DNA of 64,000 nucleotides from Tenrec ecaudatus (taxonomy: Eukaryota; Chordata; Mammalia; Afrosoricida; Tenrecidae). Numbering within the stretch: position 1 is the stretch's first letter; every line of letters begins with the position of its first letter. Location of the stretch: assembly GCF_050624435.1 (NCBI RefSeq), contig NW_027457705.1:400001-464000 (forward strand), given 5' to 3'. The notes beneath the pieces were generated by a model, which saw only the letters and a list, made by a program, of their open reading frames with translations, was not told the origin of the DNA and did not search any database. Both the position numbers and the translations under genes were made by a program. Shown piece after piece: positions 33,706-44,802 of the stretch.

Positions 33706-33939
33706 GCTGATGCTTTCTTCCGATTCTAAAAAATAGGGTTATTAGCAATTATTGTGGAAATAGCATGAATGAGACTATGTAAATGGGGTTGGTTACAGAT
33801 AAATTCTTGTAAATGTTAAAGGATAAGTGATTCAGGATGGACTTACCCAAACAGAGAAAATTATTGCAAGATTTTGTTCAAGGGATAAAATAAAAATAAG
33901 CTTCCTGTGGGTAAGACTTAAGCCTATAGATATGGAATT

Positions 33940-34830
33940 TAAGGAACTGGTATTCCATGATGGTCACCTTCCCGACACAATCACTCAAGACAAAAAGTGG
34001 GTGTATAAACAAATGAGGTGAAGAAAGCTTATGGAGCCTATCTATCAAAAGATAGTCTAGGGTTTTAAAGACTAGAAGGTTCACAAGTGGCCATCTAACT
34101 CAGAAGCAATAAAGCGCACATGAAAGAAGCACACCAGCATGTGTGATCACAAGATGTAGAAGGGATCAGGTATCAGGCATAAAGAACAAAAAGAATCATA
34201 TCATTGTGAATGGGGGGGGTACAGTTAGGGGATCCAAGATCTATCTGTAGGCAACTGGACAACCCCTTACAGAAGGGTCGCTGGGAGGAGATGAGCCAGT
34301 CAGGATGCAGTATAGCAACGATGAAACATATAACTTTCCTCTCGTTCCTAAATGCTACCGCGCCCACTCTCATGATCCCAATTCTACCTTACAAACCTGG
34401 CTAGACCAGAGAATATACACTGGTCCATATAGGAACTGGAAACACAGGGAAACCAGGACAGATGACCCCTTCAGGACTGGTGCTGAGAGTAGCAATAACA
34501 GGAGGGTGGAGGAAAGGTGGGGTAGAAAGAGGGATCTGATTACAAGGATCTCCATATAACCTCCTCCATGAGGGAGGGACAACAAAAAAGTGGGTGAAGG
34601 TAGATGTCGGACAGTGAAAGGTAGGACAGAATAATAATTTATAAATTATCAAGGGTCCATGAGGGAGGGGGAGGGGGAAGGAGGGGAAATGAGGAGCTAA
34701 TACCAAGGGCTCAAGTAGAAAGCAAATGTTTTGAGAATGATGATGGCAAGAAATGTACACAGTGGATTTATGTATAGATTGTACTAAGAGTTGTAGGAGC
34801 CCCCAATAAAATGATTCTTTTTAAAAACCT
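33940..34830 (+). mobile_element. Young LINE 3' end, sense, single terminus
   Basis: Sense copy of the family at 15,066-17,232. It contains GATAGTCTAGGGTTTTAAAG (partner of the antisense CTTTAAGACCCCAGACACTA) and GGGATCAGGTATCAGGCAT, then a G-rich section and the terminus GTTGTAGGAGCCCCCAATAA, AATGATT and an A-rich end. It has only one poly(A) signal unit. No ORF. Confidence 0.75.
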
Positions 34831-35529
34831 CAAAGAGCAAAATACACTACGGTTTATTGTACATCAATGATACTTAAATAAAATTACATAAGAGTGGAAA
34901 AAGAAATGGAATTTAAGGTAAAGAAAGTATTCCCTTTGAAGACCATATTGTAAATATATATTTAGGCAGGCAATTAGATAAAGACATTTTAAGTCTGGGC
35001 TTCTATACCTGCCATCTGTCTGTTATGAAAAGTATAATTAGCAACTAGAATCTCTCATACAAAATCAACTCAATATTGTCTTTCTGGTCTGACTTCCGTG
35101 GTGTTCTACTCTGCTTTGATGGAGCTCATCATATCATGACTCTATAACAAGATTGAGGAGTTATTTGCATTCTTATGTGGAAGGTAAATCTGTTTGGCCA
35201 TTCTGTTAGACTAGTTCATTTTCTTTCCTACCATCCCATCTGCCATTTTAATTCAAAACAAGGAGAAAGGCATGTATGTGCCTTTTGAGGAAGGACAAGA
35301 TTTTGGTGTGGAAGAAATTCTCTTCTAGACTGCAAGGTAAGTATTTACCCCCTCTAGCCCTGTTGGAGGAGGGGAAAAGGAAGAGAGACAAGGCAAAGAG
35401 AACAACATAGTTAGTTTCATGCCTCCTTACTTTACCTGGGGATTGAGGGGAATATCAGTGCTATGGACCTGTTGTGCTCCCCATTTGGAAGCATGAAGAA
35501 TAGAGGTTGCGAGGCAGAGCAGCCCTATG
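34831..35529. other. Non-repeat sequence, no gene seen
   Basis: Unique AT-rich DNA without recognised elements or long open frames. Confidence 0.4.
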
Positions 35530-35995
35530 GGAAGTCACTGAAGACAAACATATAGAGTGCCATCAAGTCTATTGTGATCCATGGAGACCTTATATGAAAT
35601 GGAATGGAGTGCTGTCTTATCTGGCACCATTGTCACACATTCCTGAATGTTGAAGTCCATTGTTGCAGCGATTAGGTCAATCTGCCTCAACAAGGATCTT
35701 CCCTGTCCCTCTATTTCATCAAATATGTTGTCTTCCTCTAGCAATTGTCCACTGATTGTGTGTCCAAAACACATTAGTCAGTCAGTGTTCTCTTGTCATC
35801 CATAAGGTTTTCTTTCAGTAATTTGTGGAAGTGGACTGTCAGGCCCCTCTTCCTTGTCTGTCTTAGTCTAGAAGCTTCACTGAAACCTGTCCACCATGGG
35901 CAATCCTGCTGGTATTTGAAATTCTGGGAACTGAGCTTCCAGCATCATAACAATACACAAAACATTATAGTACAACCAACTGTCAGAAGAGTTGA
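35530..35995 (-). mobile_element. RTE element with internal deletion, antisense (copy E)
   Basis: About 240 bp of RTE 3' end (GTGCCATCAAGTCTATTGTG, CCATTGTTGCAGCGATTAGG) joins directly at about 35,770 to RTE 5' region (GTAATTTGTGGAAGTGGACT, GAAACCTGTCCACCATGGGC, AACTGAGCTTCCAGCATCAT). All of the endonuclease and reverse transcriptase is absent. It could be a deletion product or a member of a short non-autonomous RTE family, because 39,280-39,745 has a similar build. Confidence 0.6.
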
Positions 35996-35999
35996 GGAT

Positions 36000-36062
36000 A
36001 TCTATATCTATATCTAAATGTATATCTAAATGTATATCTATATCTATAGATAGATAGATATA
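36000..36062. repeat. (TATCTA)n and (TAGA)n microsatellite
   Basis: TATCTATATCTAAATGTATA-type units ending in a GATA run, placed directly at the 5' boundary of RTE copy E. Confidence 0.85.
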
Positions 36063-37073
36063 TGGAGGGAGAGAGTAAAACTGGCAATGCAGTCTGATTA
36101 GGCAGTATTCTGATGATCTGCTGCTAACAGAAAGTATCCCCACAAATAACATCTTAAAGTAATGATAATATCAATTTTGCTCACAAATCTGCAATCTGGG
36201 CAGAGCTCAGTGAGGACACTAGTTTTGGCTTCATCAAGCATTAGCTGGGGTAGCTCAAAGACAGAGGCTGCAGCTCTCTTAAGACTCACTCCCTCACACG
36301 ACTGATACTTCTATTGGTTGGAGCTCAAGAAGAACCCTATATGTGACATTTTCATTTGGCTTGGTCTTCCTTGCAATATCCTGACAGGGTCCCAATGGTG
36401 AACAACCCAATACGACCAGGTGGAAGTCACAGAGCAACACTTCTGCCATAGTCAAAGGCCTGCCAAGATGCAAGGAAGTGGGAAAGCAGGCCCTGTTTTT
36501 GGAAAAATGAACACAAACTCATCTTGTAACAAGAGAATGTGCGATGTGCAACATTAGGACAGTCATCTTTGAAGGACACAACCTGCCACGAGCCAAGATA
36601 CAGAGACAGATTTCTACGAAAGCAGAAGGGCAGGACTTAGACTTAAAGATAAAGCCACAGACTTCATAGGACAAGAGCAATAGGGAGACAAGCAAAGGAA
36701 AGCTCTAGGACGCAAGCCTAACATGGCTAAAGATAGGGACAATGTCAGGACTGAACTGGAAGCAAGCAGACACCTGTGCAAGGCAGAACCCGTGAAGTTG
36801 TGAGTGCCTTCAAAGCTAAGTCAAAGTACCTTGGGCGTGAGAAGGGAAGGAACAGGAGAAGGAATTAATGGGAAGGTTTATGGAATTTGTAAGTCTGGGG
36901 ACAGAGCATCAGGAATAGCTGGGTTCTGGCACTCAGTTGATACCATCAGAGTTTGAACCTTTTCCGTTCAGTGCTGTTTCCTTTTGAGTTTCACGCAGGC
37001 TTCCTGATGACAGCTGTAGTTTTATCTAGAAGCTCAGGAATTCTATTAAAGAGAGGCTCTTTTCCTTTCTAAT
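36063..37073. other. Non-repeat sequence, no gene seen
   Basis: About 1 kb of unique DNA, mildly purine-rich at 36,480-36,720. No open frame with a domain and no repeat family recognised. Confidence 0.45.
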
Positions 37074-37248
37074 CATTGGTGGTACTATCAGGTAAGCATT
37101 GGATTGCTAACTGCAAGGTTGGCAGTGCTACCCTATCAGCTACCTCATAGGGAAAAAGATGGAACTTTCTGCTCACATAAATATTTACAGTCTGAGAAAC
37201 CCCACAGGGGCCTTCTATGATTCAAAATGGACTCACTGGCAATGGGGT
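37074..37248 (+). mobile_element. AfroSINE, sense
   Basis: GGTAAGCATTGGATTGCTAA, CTGCAAGGTTGGCAGTGCTA, ATATTTACAGTCTGAGAAAC and CAAAATGGACTCACTGGCAA. Confidence 0.75.
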
Positions 37249-37889
37249 AATTGTTTCTGGGGCATTTTTAGGGTTAGATATCATTAACCTAGCATGAGTC
37301 ACATACTGAGTCTGACCCAGTCCCTTTGGACACAGCAAAGTCATGCCCTGACTAGGCAGGCCTGGAGCTGGCAGATTGGATCAATGCCAGCAGAAGCATG
37401 GAGATGGAGCATGGTGGAAGAGTGATCCCAAAGATACAAGCCATGTGCTGTGAGTGGAAGAAGGGCAAATGAATGATGCATTAATTAACCAGTCATTGAC
37501 AAAATGAGGTTGCATAACAAATGGCTCCAAAACCCAGCAGTTCAACACACAGCCCAACCCCTTCCCTCCCACACACACAGTTCTTAAAATTCAGCATCAG
37601 GGAGATTAACTGTAACTGTGAACTTGGCACTTCAGGGCTTGGAAGAGATGACAGTGCATGTAAAGGCCTTGGGGCAGGAGAGATCTTGGTGTGACTGAAA
37701 GCCCAGAAGAAGACTAATTTGGGGGAGGTGAGATAATAGGATGGAGTTTTCAGTGAGCATTTCCTTGAGAGCCTTCAAGCAAAAGCGATTTTTCTATATT
37801 CATGTTTTAGAAGTAGATCTCCACCCATTGGGTAAAGCTTTGGGTAATGGATTGGTGTCGGTATGCAGGGAAAAAATAAATGGGCTTGT
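37249..37889. other. Non-repeat sequence, no gene seen
   Basis: Unique DNA. It might contain an old repeat trace (AAGAGATGACAGTGCATGTA) but nothing I can name. Confidence 0.4.
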
Positions 37890-38061
37890 TATGGATTAGG
37901 AGCCTGTGGTAGTCACCTAATCTTGTGTCGAGTTAAGGATTAGGAGTGTAGGCGTGGAGTGTAGGCTGCCAATCTGGAGATAGTCAGTTAGATTTTTATG
38001 TGGGCATAGCCTTCTCCTGAGAACTCTGAGAAATCTGGTACTTCCTCCTTGGAGGTGGAAG

Positions 38062-38129
<68 letters not shown>

Positions 38130-38440
38130 TACTCGTTGGGAGACATCACAGAAGGCAAGCCAAATGGATGCGACCAGACCTCTGAAGCCAAAGAAGCCTC
38201 AGAGAGATCGCTGCCAGCACTGAGATGCTTACAATGCCACTCGATCCACAAGACTTTCCACCCATTGGCCTGTGATTATCCTGCATTCAGCATCACTGCA
38301 CAGGTTTTATGGGTCTGAAAAGGAATTTATAGATTGGTATCAGACATATGGGCTAATATCAGACTTATGGATTTGATCTGCACTGGGCTGGGACGTTTGC
38401 TTAATGTACAAATACTGATTGATATAAAACTCTCTCTCTG
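37890..38440 (+). mobile_element. Family U-related repeat, copy 5, with a (TC)n expansion
   Basis: GTGTAGGCTGCCAATCTGGA at the start, CCAAATGGATGCGACCAG and GGCCTGTGATTATCCTGCAT in the middle, and ATTGATATAAAACTCTCTCT near the end. The middle matches copy 4 (CCTTTGACATCCCTGCATT). The end words CTCTAGAGAACCC are lost, replaced by the start of a young LINE. Confidence 0.5.
38064..38127. repeat. (TC)32 microsatellite
   Basis: A pure CT run inside the family U-related repeat. Confidence 0.95.
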
Positions 38441-39105
38441 AACTTATAAGGTAGAATTAGACCAGAACATGTACTCTGGTACAGACAGGAGCTGGAAACA
38501 CAGGGAATCCACGACAGATGATCCCTTCAGGACCAGTGGTGAGAGTGGCAATACCAGGAGGGTGGAGGGAAGGTGGGGTAGAGAGTGAACCAATTACAAG
38601 GATCTACATAAAACCTCTGCCCTGGGGGACGGACAACCGAAAAGTGGGGGAAGTGAGATGTTTGACATGTAAGATATGACAAAATAATTTATATATTATC
38701 AAGGATTTAAGAGGGAGGGGGAGGAGGATGGAAGTGGGGAAATGAGGAGCTCATACCAAGGGCTCAAGTAGAAAGCAAATATTTTGAGAAGGATGAGGGC
38801 AACACATGTACAAATGCACTTGACACACAATGGGTGGATGGATGGATGGATGGATGGGTGGATGGATGGATGGAATGACTGTGATAAGAATTGTATGAGC
38901 CCCCAATAAAATTATCAAGGGTTCATAAGGAGGGGGGAGTGGGGAGGGAGGAGAAAAATGAGGAGCAGGTGCCAGGGGCTTATGTGGAGAGCAAATGTTT
39001 TGACAATGATGAGGGCAATGAATGTATAAATGTGCTTTATAATGGATGGATGGATGGATTGTGATAAGAGTTGTATGAATCCCTAATATAATGATTAAAT
39101 AATAG
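38441..39105 (+). mobile_element. Young LINE 3' end, sense, with repeated terminus
   Basis: GCTGGAAACACAGGGAATCC, CCCTTCAGGACCAGTGGTGA, then a first terminus at 38,878-38,915 (GAATTGTATGAGCCCCCAAT). A second G-rich section and terminus follow at 38,916-39,095 (GAGTTGTATGAATCCCTAAT). Both contain a GGAT microsatellite. Two poly(A)-signal-bearing ends lie in tandem, although the repeated unit is longer than at 41,918. Confidence 0.7.
38833..38874. repeat. (GGAT)n microsatellite
   Basis: About ten GGAT/GGGT units; a shorter run lies at 39,044-39,060 in the second terminus of the same LINE. Confidence 0.9.
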
Positions 39106-39189
39106 GGAAATGATTTTTAAAAACCACCAACTCTCTCTCATACACATGAGTCTCCCTCGATTTTCTCTAGCATACCCAGACTAATACAC

Positions 39190-39252
39190 AGTTCGCCCCT
39201 GTCCTATAGGGCAGCTATGAGTTGGCATGGACTTGAGGGCAGTGGGTTTGTT
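39190..39252 (+). mobile_element. AfroSINE tail, sense
   Basis: CCCTGTCCTATAGGGCAGCT, ATGAGTTGGCATGGACTTGA and GGGCAGTGGGTTTG: only the 3' third. Confidence 0.7.
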
Positions 39253-39279
39253 AGGGCTTTGGAGTTCAGCAGGCCTTTG

Positions 39280-39745
39280 TTGGTGTGTTTGAGTCTATTT
39301 TTGTAGCTGTTGTGTGCAGGTCAGTGGCTCACCTTCCAGCACTCTATAGGACCATATTTTGTTGTGACCCATAAGGCTTTCATTTGTTAATATTTGGAAG
39401 TAGATCACCAGGTCTTTCTTCCTAGTCTGCCTTAGGCTAGAGCAGTGGTTCTCAATCTGTGGGTTGTGACCCATTTTGGGGTCCAGCGACCTTTTAACAC
39501 GAGTCACCCGATTCATGGCAGTAGCAAAATTACAGTTATGAAGTAGCAAGGAAAATGATTTTATGGTTGGGGGTCACCACAACATGAGGAATTGTATTAA
39601 AGGAAGGTTGAGCACCACAGGGCTCGAGGTTCAACTGAAGCCTGCCCATCGTTGCTGACCCTTCTGGGGTTTGTCATATCGGTGGCACGGCTTCCAATTT
39701 CACAGCAACACTCTAGCTACCACTGCACCACGAACTGATAGACAG
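39280..39745 (-). mobile_element. RTE 5' region (possible short RTE derivative), antisense, split by SPIN
   Basis: CACCTTCCAGCACTCTATAG, then the RTE 5' words TTTGGAAGTAGATCACCAGG and CTTCCTAGTCTGCCTTAGGC. A SPIN element interrupts, then GAAGCCTGCCCATCGTTG, CACGGCTTCCAATTTCACAG and GATAGACAGGTGG follow. Like copy E it lacks coding sequence. Confidence 0.6.
39443..39620 (+). mobile_element. SPIN-type non-autonomous hAT element (178 bp)
   Basis: Ends CAGTGGTTCTCAATC and GGTTGAGCACCACAG. Flanking duplications are GGCTAGAG (39,435-39,442) and GGCTCGAG (39,621-39,628), 7 of 8 identical. Internal words AAAATTACAGTTATGAAGTA and GGTCACCACAACATGAGGAA are shared with the copy at 18,608. Confidence 0.9.
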
Positions 39746-41425
39746 GTGGTGGACTGTTCTTAAAAGCCACCTGATTTACGATGCATTGTTTTGACAGCCC
39801 TGGAAAATGGATACAGAATCTAGTTTCATAGTCAATGCAAGACACACCTTGGGGCAGTAGGGATGGCATGAAGTGAATAGATTCAAAGTATATTTTAGGG
39901 AGAGGAAGGATGACAGTTAATGCCTGGGGGGGGGTGTGCAAGAAGGAAGGAAGCAGAGACACCATTGATATTAAGTGCCTGAGTTAAGACAGGAATATCC
40001 AGGGAAGCTGGTGGGTCATGATGGGAGTATTTCACACTCCCCGGGGACAGGGGGAGCATTGATTAGTTTATATGTCTGCGCATCTTCTCAGACAAGAGGC
40101 TTTGTCATCCTCAAATGAAGCATGCAGTTGGAGCTCAGAGAGGGCATGCAGTGCAAATGAAGACTGGGTTGGTTGAGATGGGTGGACCAGGGCCACTAGT
40201 CAATTCTGAGGAGCTTCAGAAAACCTGCCCAGTGTCTCTTGGAGAGTGGGCATGTCTCATAGCCACAGAGGGCCTTTTAATGTTTTACCTCCCACTGCAG
40301 CAGCGTGAGGCTCTATCAGCTCATCCTGGAAAGGAAACATACTACCTGCCATCAGGTTCATTTCTTCAAAAAGGATGGAAGAATACAAATGAAAGACTAC
40401 AATTTGAAGGCGTCTTAGGCAGACTATCAGGCTCATTAAAGCTTCATTTATTAAAACTTCATTATTCAGAGACATTCTCCCAGTAGGATGTATGCTGGGG
40501 TGGGGGTGGGAATGAGGAGGAAGGCTTGGAGCAAGGTAGGGGAACAACCCAACACCACCAAAATATACCTTCCCACGAAGCAATTCCAGTGGGCACAGAT
40601 TAGATAGAAGTTTCATCCTCTGGTCACCTGATGTTTGTCCCTCTCTTTTATCTGAATGCACTTTCCACATTGCTCAGATGAAGCATCAAATTTATATTAA
40701 AATGCAAGTTAGGAAGCATCATCCCCAACCAACCCTGTTCATCAAAATGGTAGTGCTCTCTCCGGGTACCCTGAGTTCAGTCTGACAACAAGCTGAAGCA
40801 GTTGAGCTGGGGCTCTGTGAGGCCCAGGAGCATGAGTTCATTAATATCCGACCCATAATGCCTTGCTGTGTTTGTGCCAACAAAGCCCTGTCACTCCTTA
40901 CCTAAGGATTTACTCACTCCTTGAAACAGGCATTTATTTACACACAGTTTGACCTCATGATGGTGTTCAGCAGATGTGGATCTTACTTATTTGCATTGTT
41001 CTGTGACAGTTGCAAAATTCGTTAGTGGCTCAGGGATCAGTCCTCTGTGGACTGCCCTGAAGCTAGATGAAGCAAGCTGGTTCTTGCTGATTCATCCTCC
41101 CTCCTTAGGATTGCTTGCTAGTCAGAATAACATAGTGCCCATTAAAGAAACCGCCTGTATCAGTTTAAATTTGTGACCTGGGGGGGAGGGAGGGTCATGA
41201 TCACAAGTGACAGAAACTGACGCTTGACTAACTTAGGGCAAAAGGCCTATTGGTGGATAAATGGTGGGAAGACAAGAACATGTGGCAAATGCCTGGGCAA
41301 TCTCAGGGCTGTGAAGCAGGTACTGGCGAAACACTCCTCCTGAGGCCAAAGCGTGCCCTCTGTAGTACATTAAATCACATTCACAAACACACATTCATGT
41401 TCACATGGAACCTGAGGCTATGGCC
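39746..41425. other. Largest repeat-poor stretch, no gene seen
   Basis: About 1.7 kb without a recognised interspersed repeat, apart from G-runs at 39,929-39,938 and 41,170-41,183. A 123-codon plus-strand open frame (40,115-40,486) and a 137-codon minus-strand frame (40,257-40,670) overlap. Neither shows a domain or a credible exon boundary. It would be the best place to look for a conserved non-coding element. Confidence 0.45.
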
Positions 41426-42700
41426 TTACTTGGAGAGGAGGTCTTGGCAGATGTGCTTAGTTAAGGATTTCAAGAGCTCCATCTTTCTGGGTTTAGATTT
41501 CAGATGGATGCTACATGCACTGATTGGTGTGTTCTTATAAGAGGAGTGGGCACACAGAGACCCCGTGTGAAGACACTGGCAGAGATTGGATCAGTGCATC
41601 TATAAGTCAAGAAATATCAAGGATTAGCAGCAGTGACCAGAAGCAGAGAGAGGCTACTTTGATTCTCCTTCAGAGCTCTCAGAAGGAATGAATCTTGCCC
41701 ACACCTTAATTTTAACCCTTTGCCCTTCAGAAAAGTGAGAGAACAGATGCCTGCTGTTTAAGTCACTCGATTGGTAGCCATTTGTTACAGCTACCCAAAA
41801 GAACCATTATGGATTGATCTGTAGCCCCCTCAAAATATGTGAGAAATTTGAACCTTGGTGGACATGATCCTGTTTGAAAAGAATGGAGTTCTTTTGTAAT
41901 ATAAATGAGGCCCTATGGCCACTGGAGATCCCCTCATAGAGGGGTTTAGAAGAGGAGATGGGTCAGTCAGGGTGCGAGGTAGTACCGATGAAGAACACAG
42001 CTTTCCCCCAGATCCTGGATGCTTCCTGCCCCCAACTACCATGATCCAAATTCTACCTTGCAGGGCTGGATATGGCAGAGGTTGTACACTGGTGCATATG
42101 GGGGCGGGAGGCACAGGGAATCCAGGGTGGATGATACCTTCAGGACCAAAGGTGTGAGGGGCGATGCTGGGAGAGTGGAGGGTGAGTGGGTTGGAAAGGG
42201 GGAACTGATTAAGAGGATCCACATGTGACCTCCTCCCTGGGAGATTGACAGCAGAGAAGCGGGGGAAGGAAGACTCGGGATAGGGGAAGGTATGACAAAA
42301 TAACAATGTATAAATTACCAAGGGTACATGAGGGAGGGGGGAGCGGGGAGGGAGAGAAAAAAAAAGGAGACCTGATGCAAAGGGCTTAAGTGGAGAGCAA
42401 ATGCTTTGAGAATGATTGGGGCAGGGAATGTGCGGATGTGCTTTATACAGTTGATGTATGTATATGTATGAATTGTGATAAGAGTTGTATGAGCCCCTAA
42501 TAAAATGTAAAAATAAGAAAATGATTAGGGCAAAGAATGTACAGATGTGCTTTATACAATTGGTGTATGTATATGTATGGATTGTGATAAGAGTTGTATG
42601 AGTCCCTAATAAAATGTTAAAAAAAATGAGGCCATATGAGAATAGGCTTGAGCCTAAACCTAAACACTTCTGAGTTAAAGGCCAGGATAGACCCAGTAAC
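41426..42700 (+). mobile_element. Ancient placental repeat, split by a young LINE
   Basis: GTGTTCTTATAAGAGGAGTG, GGCACACAGAGACCCCGTGT, CCTTCAGAAAAGTGAGAGAA, CTGCTGTTTAAGTCACTCGA and TTGTTACAGCTACCC follow the order of a common old placental repeat. A second head (CCCTCAAAATATGTGAGAAA) continues to 41,917 and perhaps resumes after the LINE at 42,624. Library name unresolved; diverged. Confidence 0.5.
41918..42623 (+). mobile_element. Young LINE 3' end, sense, 15-bp target duplication and duplicated terminus
   Basis: Flanked by AAATGAGGCCCTATG (41,903-41,917) and AAATGAGGCCATATG (42,624-42,638), 14 of 15 identical. The terminus is present twice with a period of 109 bp: AATGATTGGGGCAGGGAATG (42,411) and AATGATTAGGGCAAAGAATG (42,520), each ending in CCTAATAAAATGT. 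It is 5'-truncated to about 0.7 kb. A 290-codon minus-strand open frame over this element is antisense to it and is not a gene. Confidence 0.85.
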
Positions 42701-42974
42701 ACACAGTACGGGGAGAAAAATAGCGAGGAATGCCAAGGAACTTTCTGGTATCCACAAAGAAGGACCCTGACCTAGAGTCGCACCCCAAACTTGAACCTGT
42801 AAGCTCCAAAGCAGGGGGAAAAGTGTTTTAAGGCTACTGACTTGTTGGATAATTTTTGGTTAAGGAGATTAAGACAAGAACTTAAGACATCCTCCAATCC
42901 TTCCTCTGGGTTCGTTCCATTTTTCTCACATTCAAGAGTCCTCCCAGAGGATTCAGTCAGGTGGTGGTTGTTGT

Positions 42975-43790
42975 TGTTGTTCAGTGTCATAGGGAGGGTT
43001 TGGATTCATTGTGACCATACATACAACATAATCATACACTACCCGGTCCTGTACCATTCTCACAGTTGTTCTTAAGTTTGAGCCCATTGTTGCAGCCACT
43101 GTGTCAATCCCATTTGTTGAGGGCCTTCCTCTTTTTCATTGCCCCTCTACTTTCCAGAACACGATGTCCTGCTCCAGGGACTGATCTCTCCGGACAACAT
43201 GTCAAAGTTAAGGCGAAGTCTCATTATCCTTGCCCTGAGGAACATTCTGGCTGTACTTCATCCAAGTTAGATGGGTTTGTTCTTTTGGCAGTCCATGGTA
43301 CATTCATTACTCTTTTACATCACTACTAATCAAATATATCTATTCTTCTTTGGTCTTCCTTATTCAGTGTTCAACTTTCACATGAATATGAGACAGTTGA
43401 AAATACCATGGCCTGGGTCAACCCGCCCCAGTCCTCAAAGTAATCTCTTGCTTTTCAACACTTTAAAGAGGTCTCATGTAGCAGATTTGACTAGTGAAAT
43501 GTGTCATTTGTTCTCTTTTCTGCTGCTTCCATGAGAATTGATTGTGGATTCAAGCAAGACAAAATCCTTGACAATTTCGATCTTTCCTCCATTTATCATG
43601 ATGTTATCAATAGGTCCAGTTGTGAGGGTCTGGGCTTTTTTTACATTGAGTCATAATCCAAACTGAAGGCTTTAATCTTTCATCTTCAAAAGCAAGTGAA
43701 TCAAGTCCTTCTCATTTTCAGCAAAATTGTGTCATCTGTATAATGCAGGTTGTTAGTAAGCCTTCCTCCAACCTGATGCTCCATCAGGCA
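42975..43790 (-). mobile_element. RTE/BovB-type LINE 3' part, antisense (copy F)
   Basis: Follows a (TTG)n at 42,967-42,982. Words in order: GAGCCCATTGTTGCAGCCAC, ACGATGTCCTGCTCCAGGGA, GGCAGTCCATGGTACATTCA, GAGACAGTTGAAAATACCAT, AAGACAAAATCCTTGACAAT, AATAGGTCCAGTTGTGAGGG, and TGCAGGTTGTTAGTAAGCCT (antisense of the YADD area). It is 5'-truncated just beyond the RT core. Confidence 0.8.
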
Positions 43791-44174
43791 CTGCCCCTTA
43801 ATGAGTTTAGGTCATGAAGGATAGTCCTCCATAGGCACATTGATTATTACACTACTCCCCTCACATAATGAATTCAGAGAGAGAAAATTTCCCCAAAGCA
43901 ATGGAAAGTTTACTAGAGAAGTGGAGGGTGCTCAAAGCCAAAGGTGACACAAACTGGAAGTCAATACTAGTTTTCAATACTTGCAGTTATCTAATAGTTC
44001 ACTGCACTATCTACGAAAAGGTGAGGAGAACTGGGGCAATTCCATTAAAAAAAGACAATGCAGGGTATATAAGTCCGTCATTCCTCTGGAGAAGAAAAAC
44101 ACATAGTTGGGTTGTAGAGCTTTGTTTGCTAATCAACCGAATGTAGTTGTAAGGCAGGGGTGTGTGTGCACGCA

Positions 44175-44214
<40 letters not shown>

Positions 44215-44617
44215 GAAGGGAAGGGTTTTGCTCTGTGGCAAGTTACTGATCTACAAGGAACTTTTATTTGACAAGGACATTGTCGAGAAAAAAAACGGGA
44301 AGCTTGTGTTCATCTCTGCTGAGAGGTGGAGTCAAAGAGATGGGCTTTATGACAGACACCCTGATCGTGCAACCAAACTATGAAATGGCCTCATACATTC
44401 AACACACATTTGCTGCACCTCCCCAGTGTGCTGCCCACATATTACCAGGCAGAGTGTTTTATGGGCAGCATTTTAGAGTTAGGCAGGCAGAGGGAGTGTC
44501 TTTGTGGCTGTTGCCTTTACCAGTCCTTGGATTGTTCTGGGACAGGCATGTCTTTTTCCTCTAAAGTAACTGATCGTGTGTAAAGAAGGAGTATGTATAT
44601 ACTCAGTAAGATGGGTT
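43791..44617. other. Mostly unique sequence, no gene seen
   Basis: Contains the GT microsatellite and no other recognised repeat. Overlapping short open frames (43,868-44,146; 44,268-44,564; 44,380-44,583) have no domain. Confidence 0.4.
44182..44213. repeat. (GT)16 microsatellite
   Basis: A pure GT run preceded by a GTGTGCACGCATGTG alternating stretch that could adopt Z-DNA. Confidence 0.95.
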
Positions 44618-44802
44618 AAACCAAACCCAACCTATGACAATCATCTCAATTGGAACACATAGCGACCCTATACAAATACCCGTAGGGTTTCCAAGTTTGT
44701 AACTCTTTTGGGGGGTCAACTACCATATCCTTCTCTTGCAGAACCACTACAGAGTTGACCGTTGTGTTAGCAGCTGAATGCTTAATCACTGTGCCCATTT
44801 TG
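44618..44802 (-). mobile_element. AfroSINE, antisense
   Basis: AACCAAACCCAACCTATGAC, GGAACACATAGCGACCCTAT, CCGTAGGGTTTCCAAGTTTG and TTAGCAGCTGAATGCTTAAT, CACTGTGCCC. It ends directly at the 78-bp tandem duplication. Confidence 0.8.

Noticed and set aside
40115-40486. 123-codon plus-strand open frame in repeat-poor DNA
   Set aside because: No recognisable domain, a comparable frame overlaps on the other strand, and no supported splice sites or promoter. Cross-species conservation would be needed.
41830-42702. 290-codon minus-strand open frame
   Set aside because: It is antisense to a sense-oriented LINE 3' end with target duplications and starts and ends in flanking repeat sequence.
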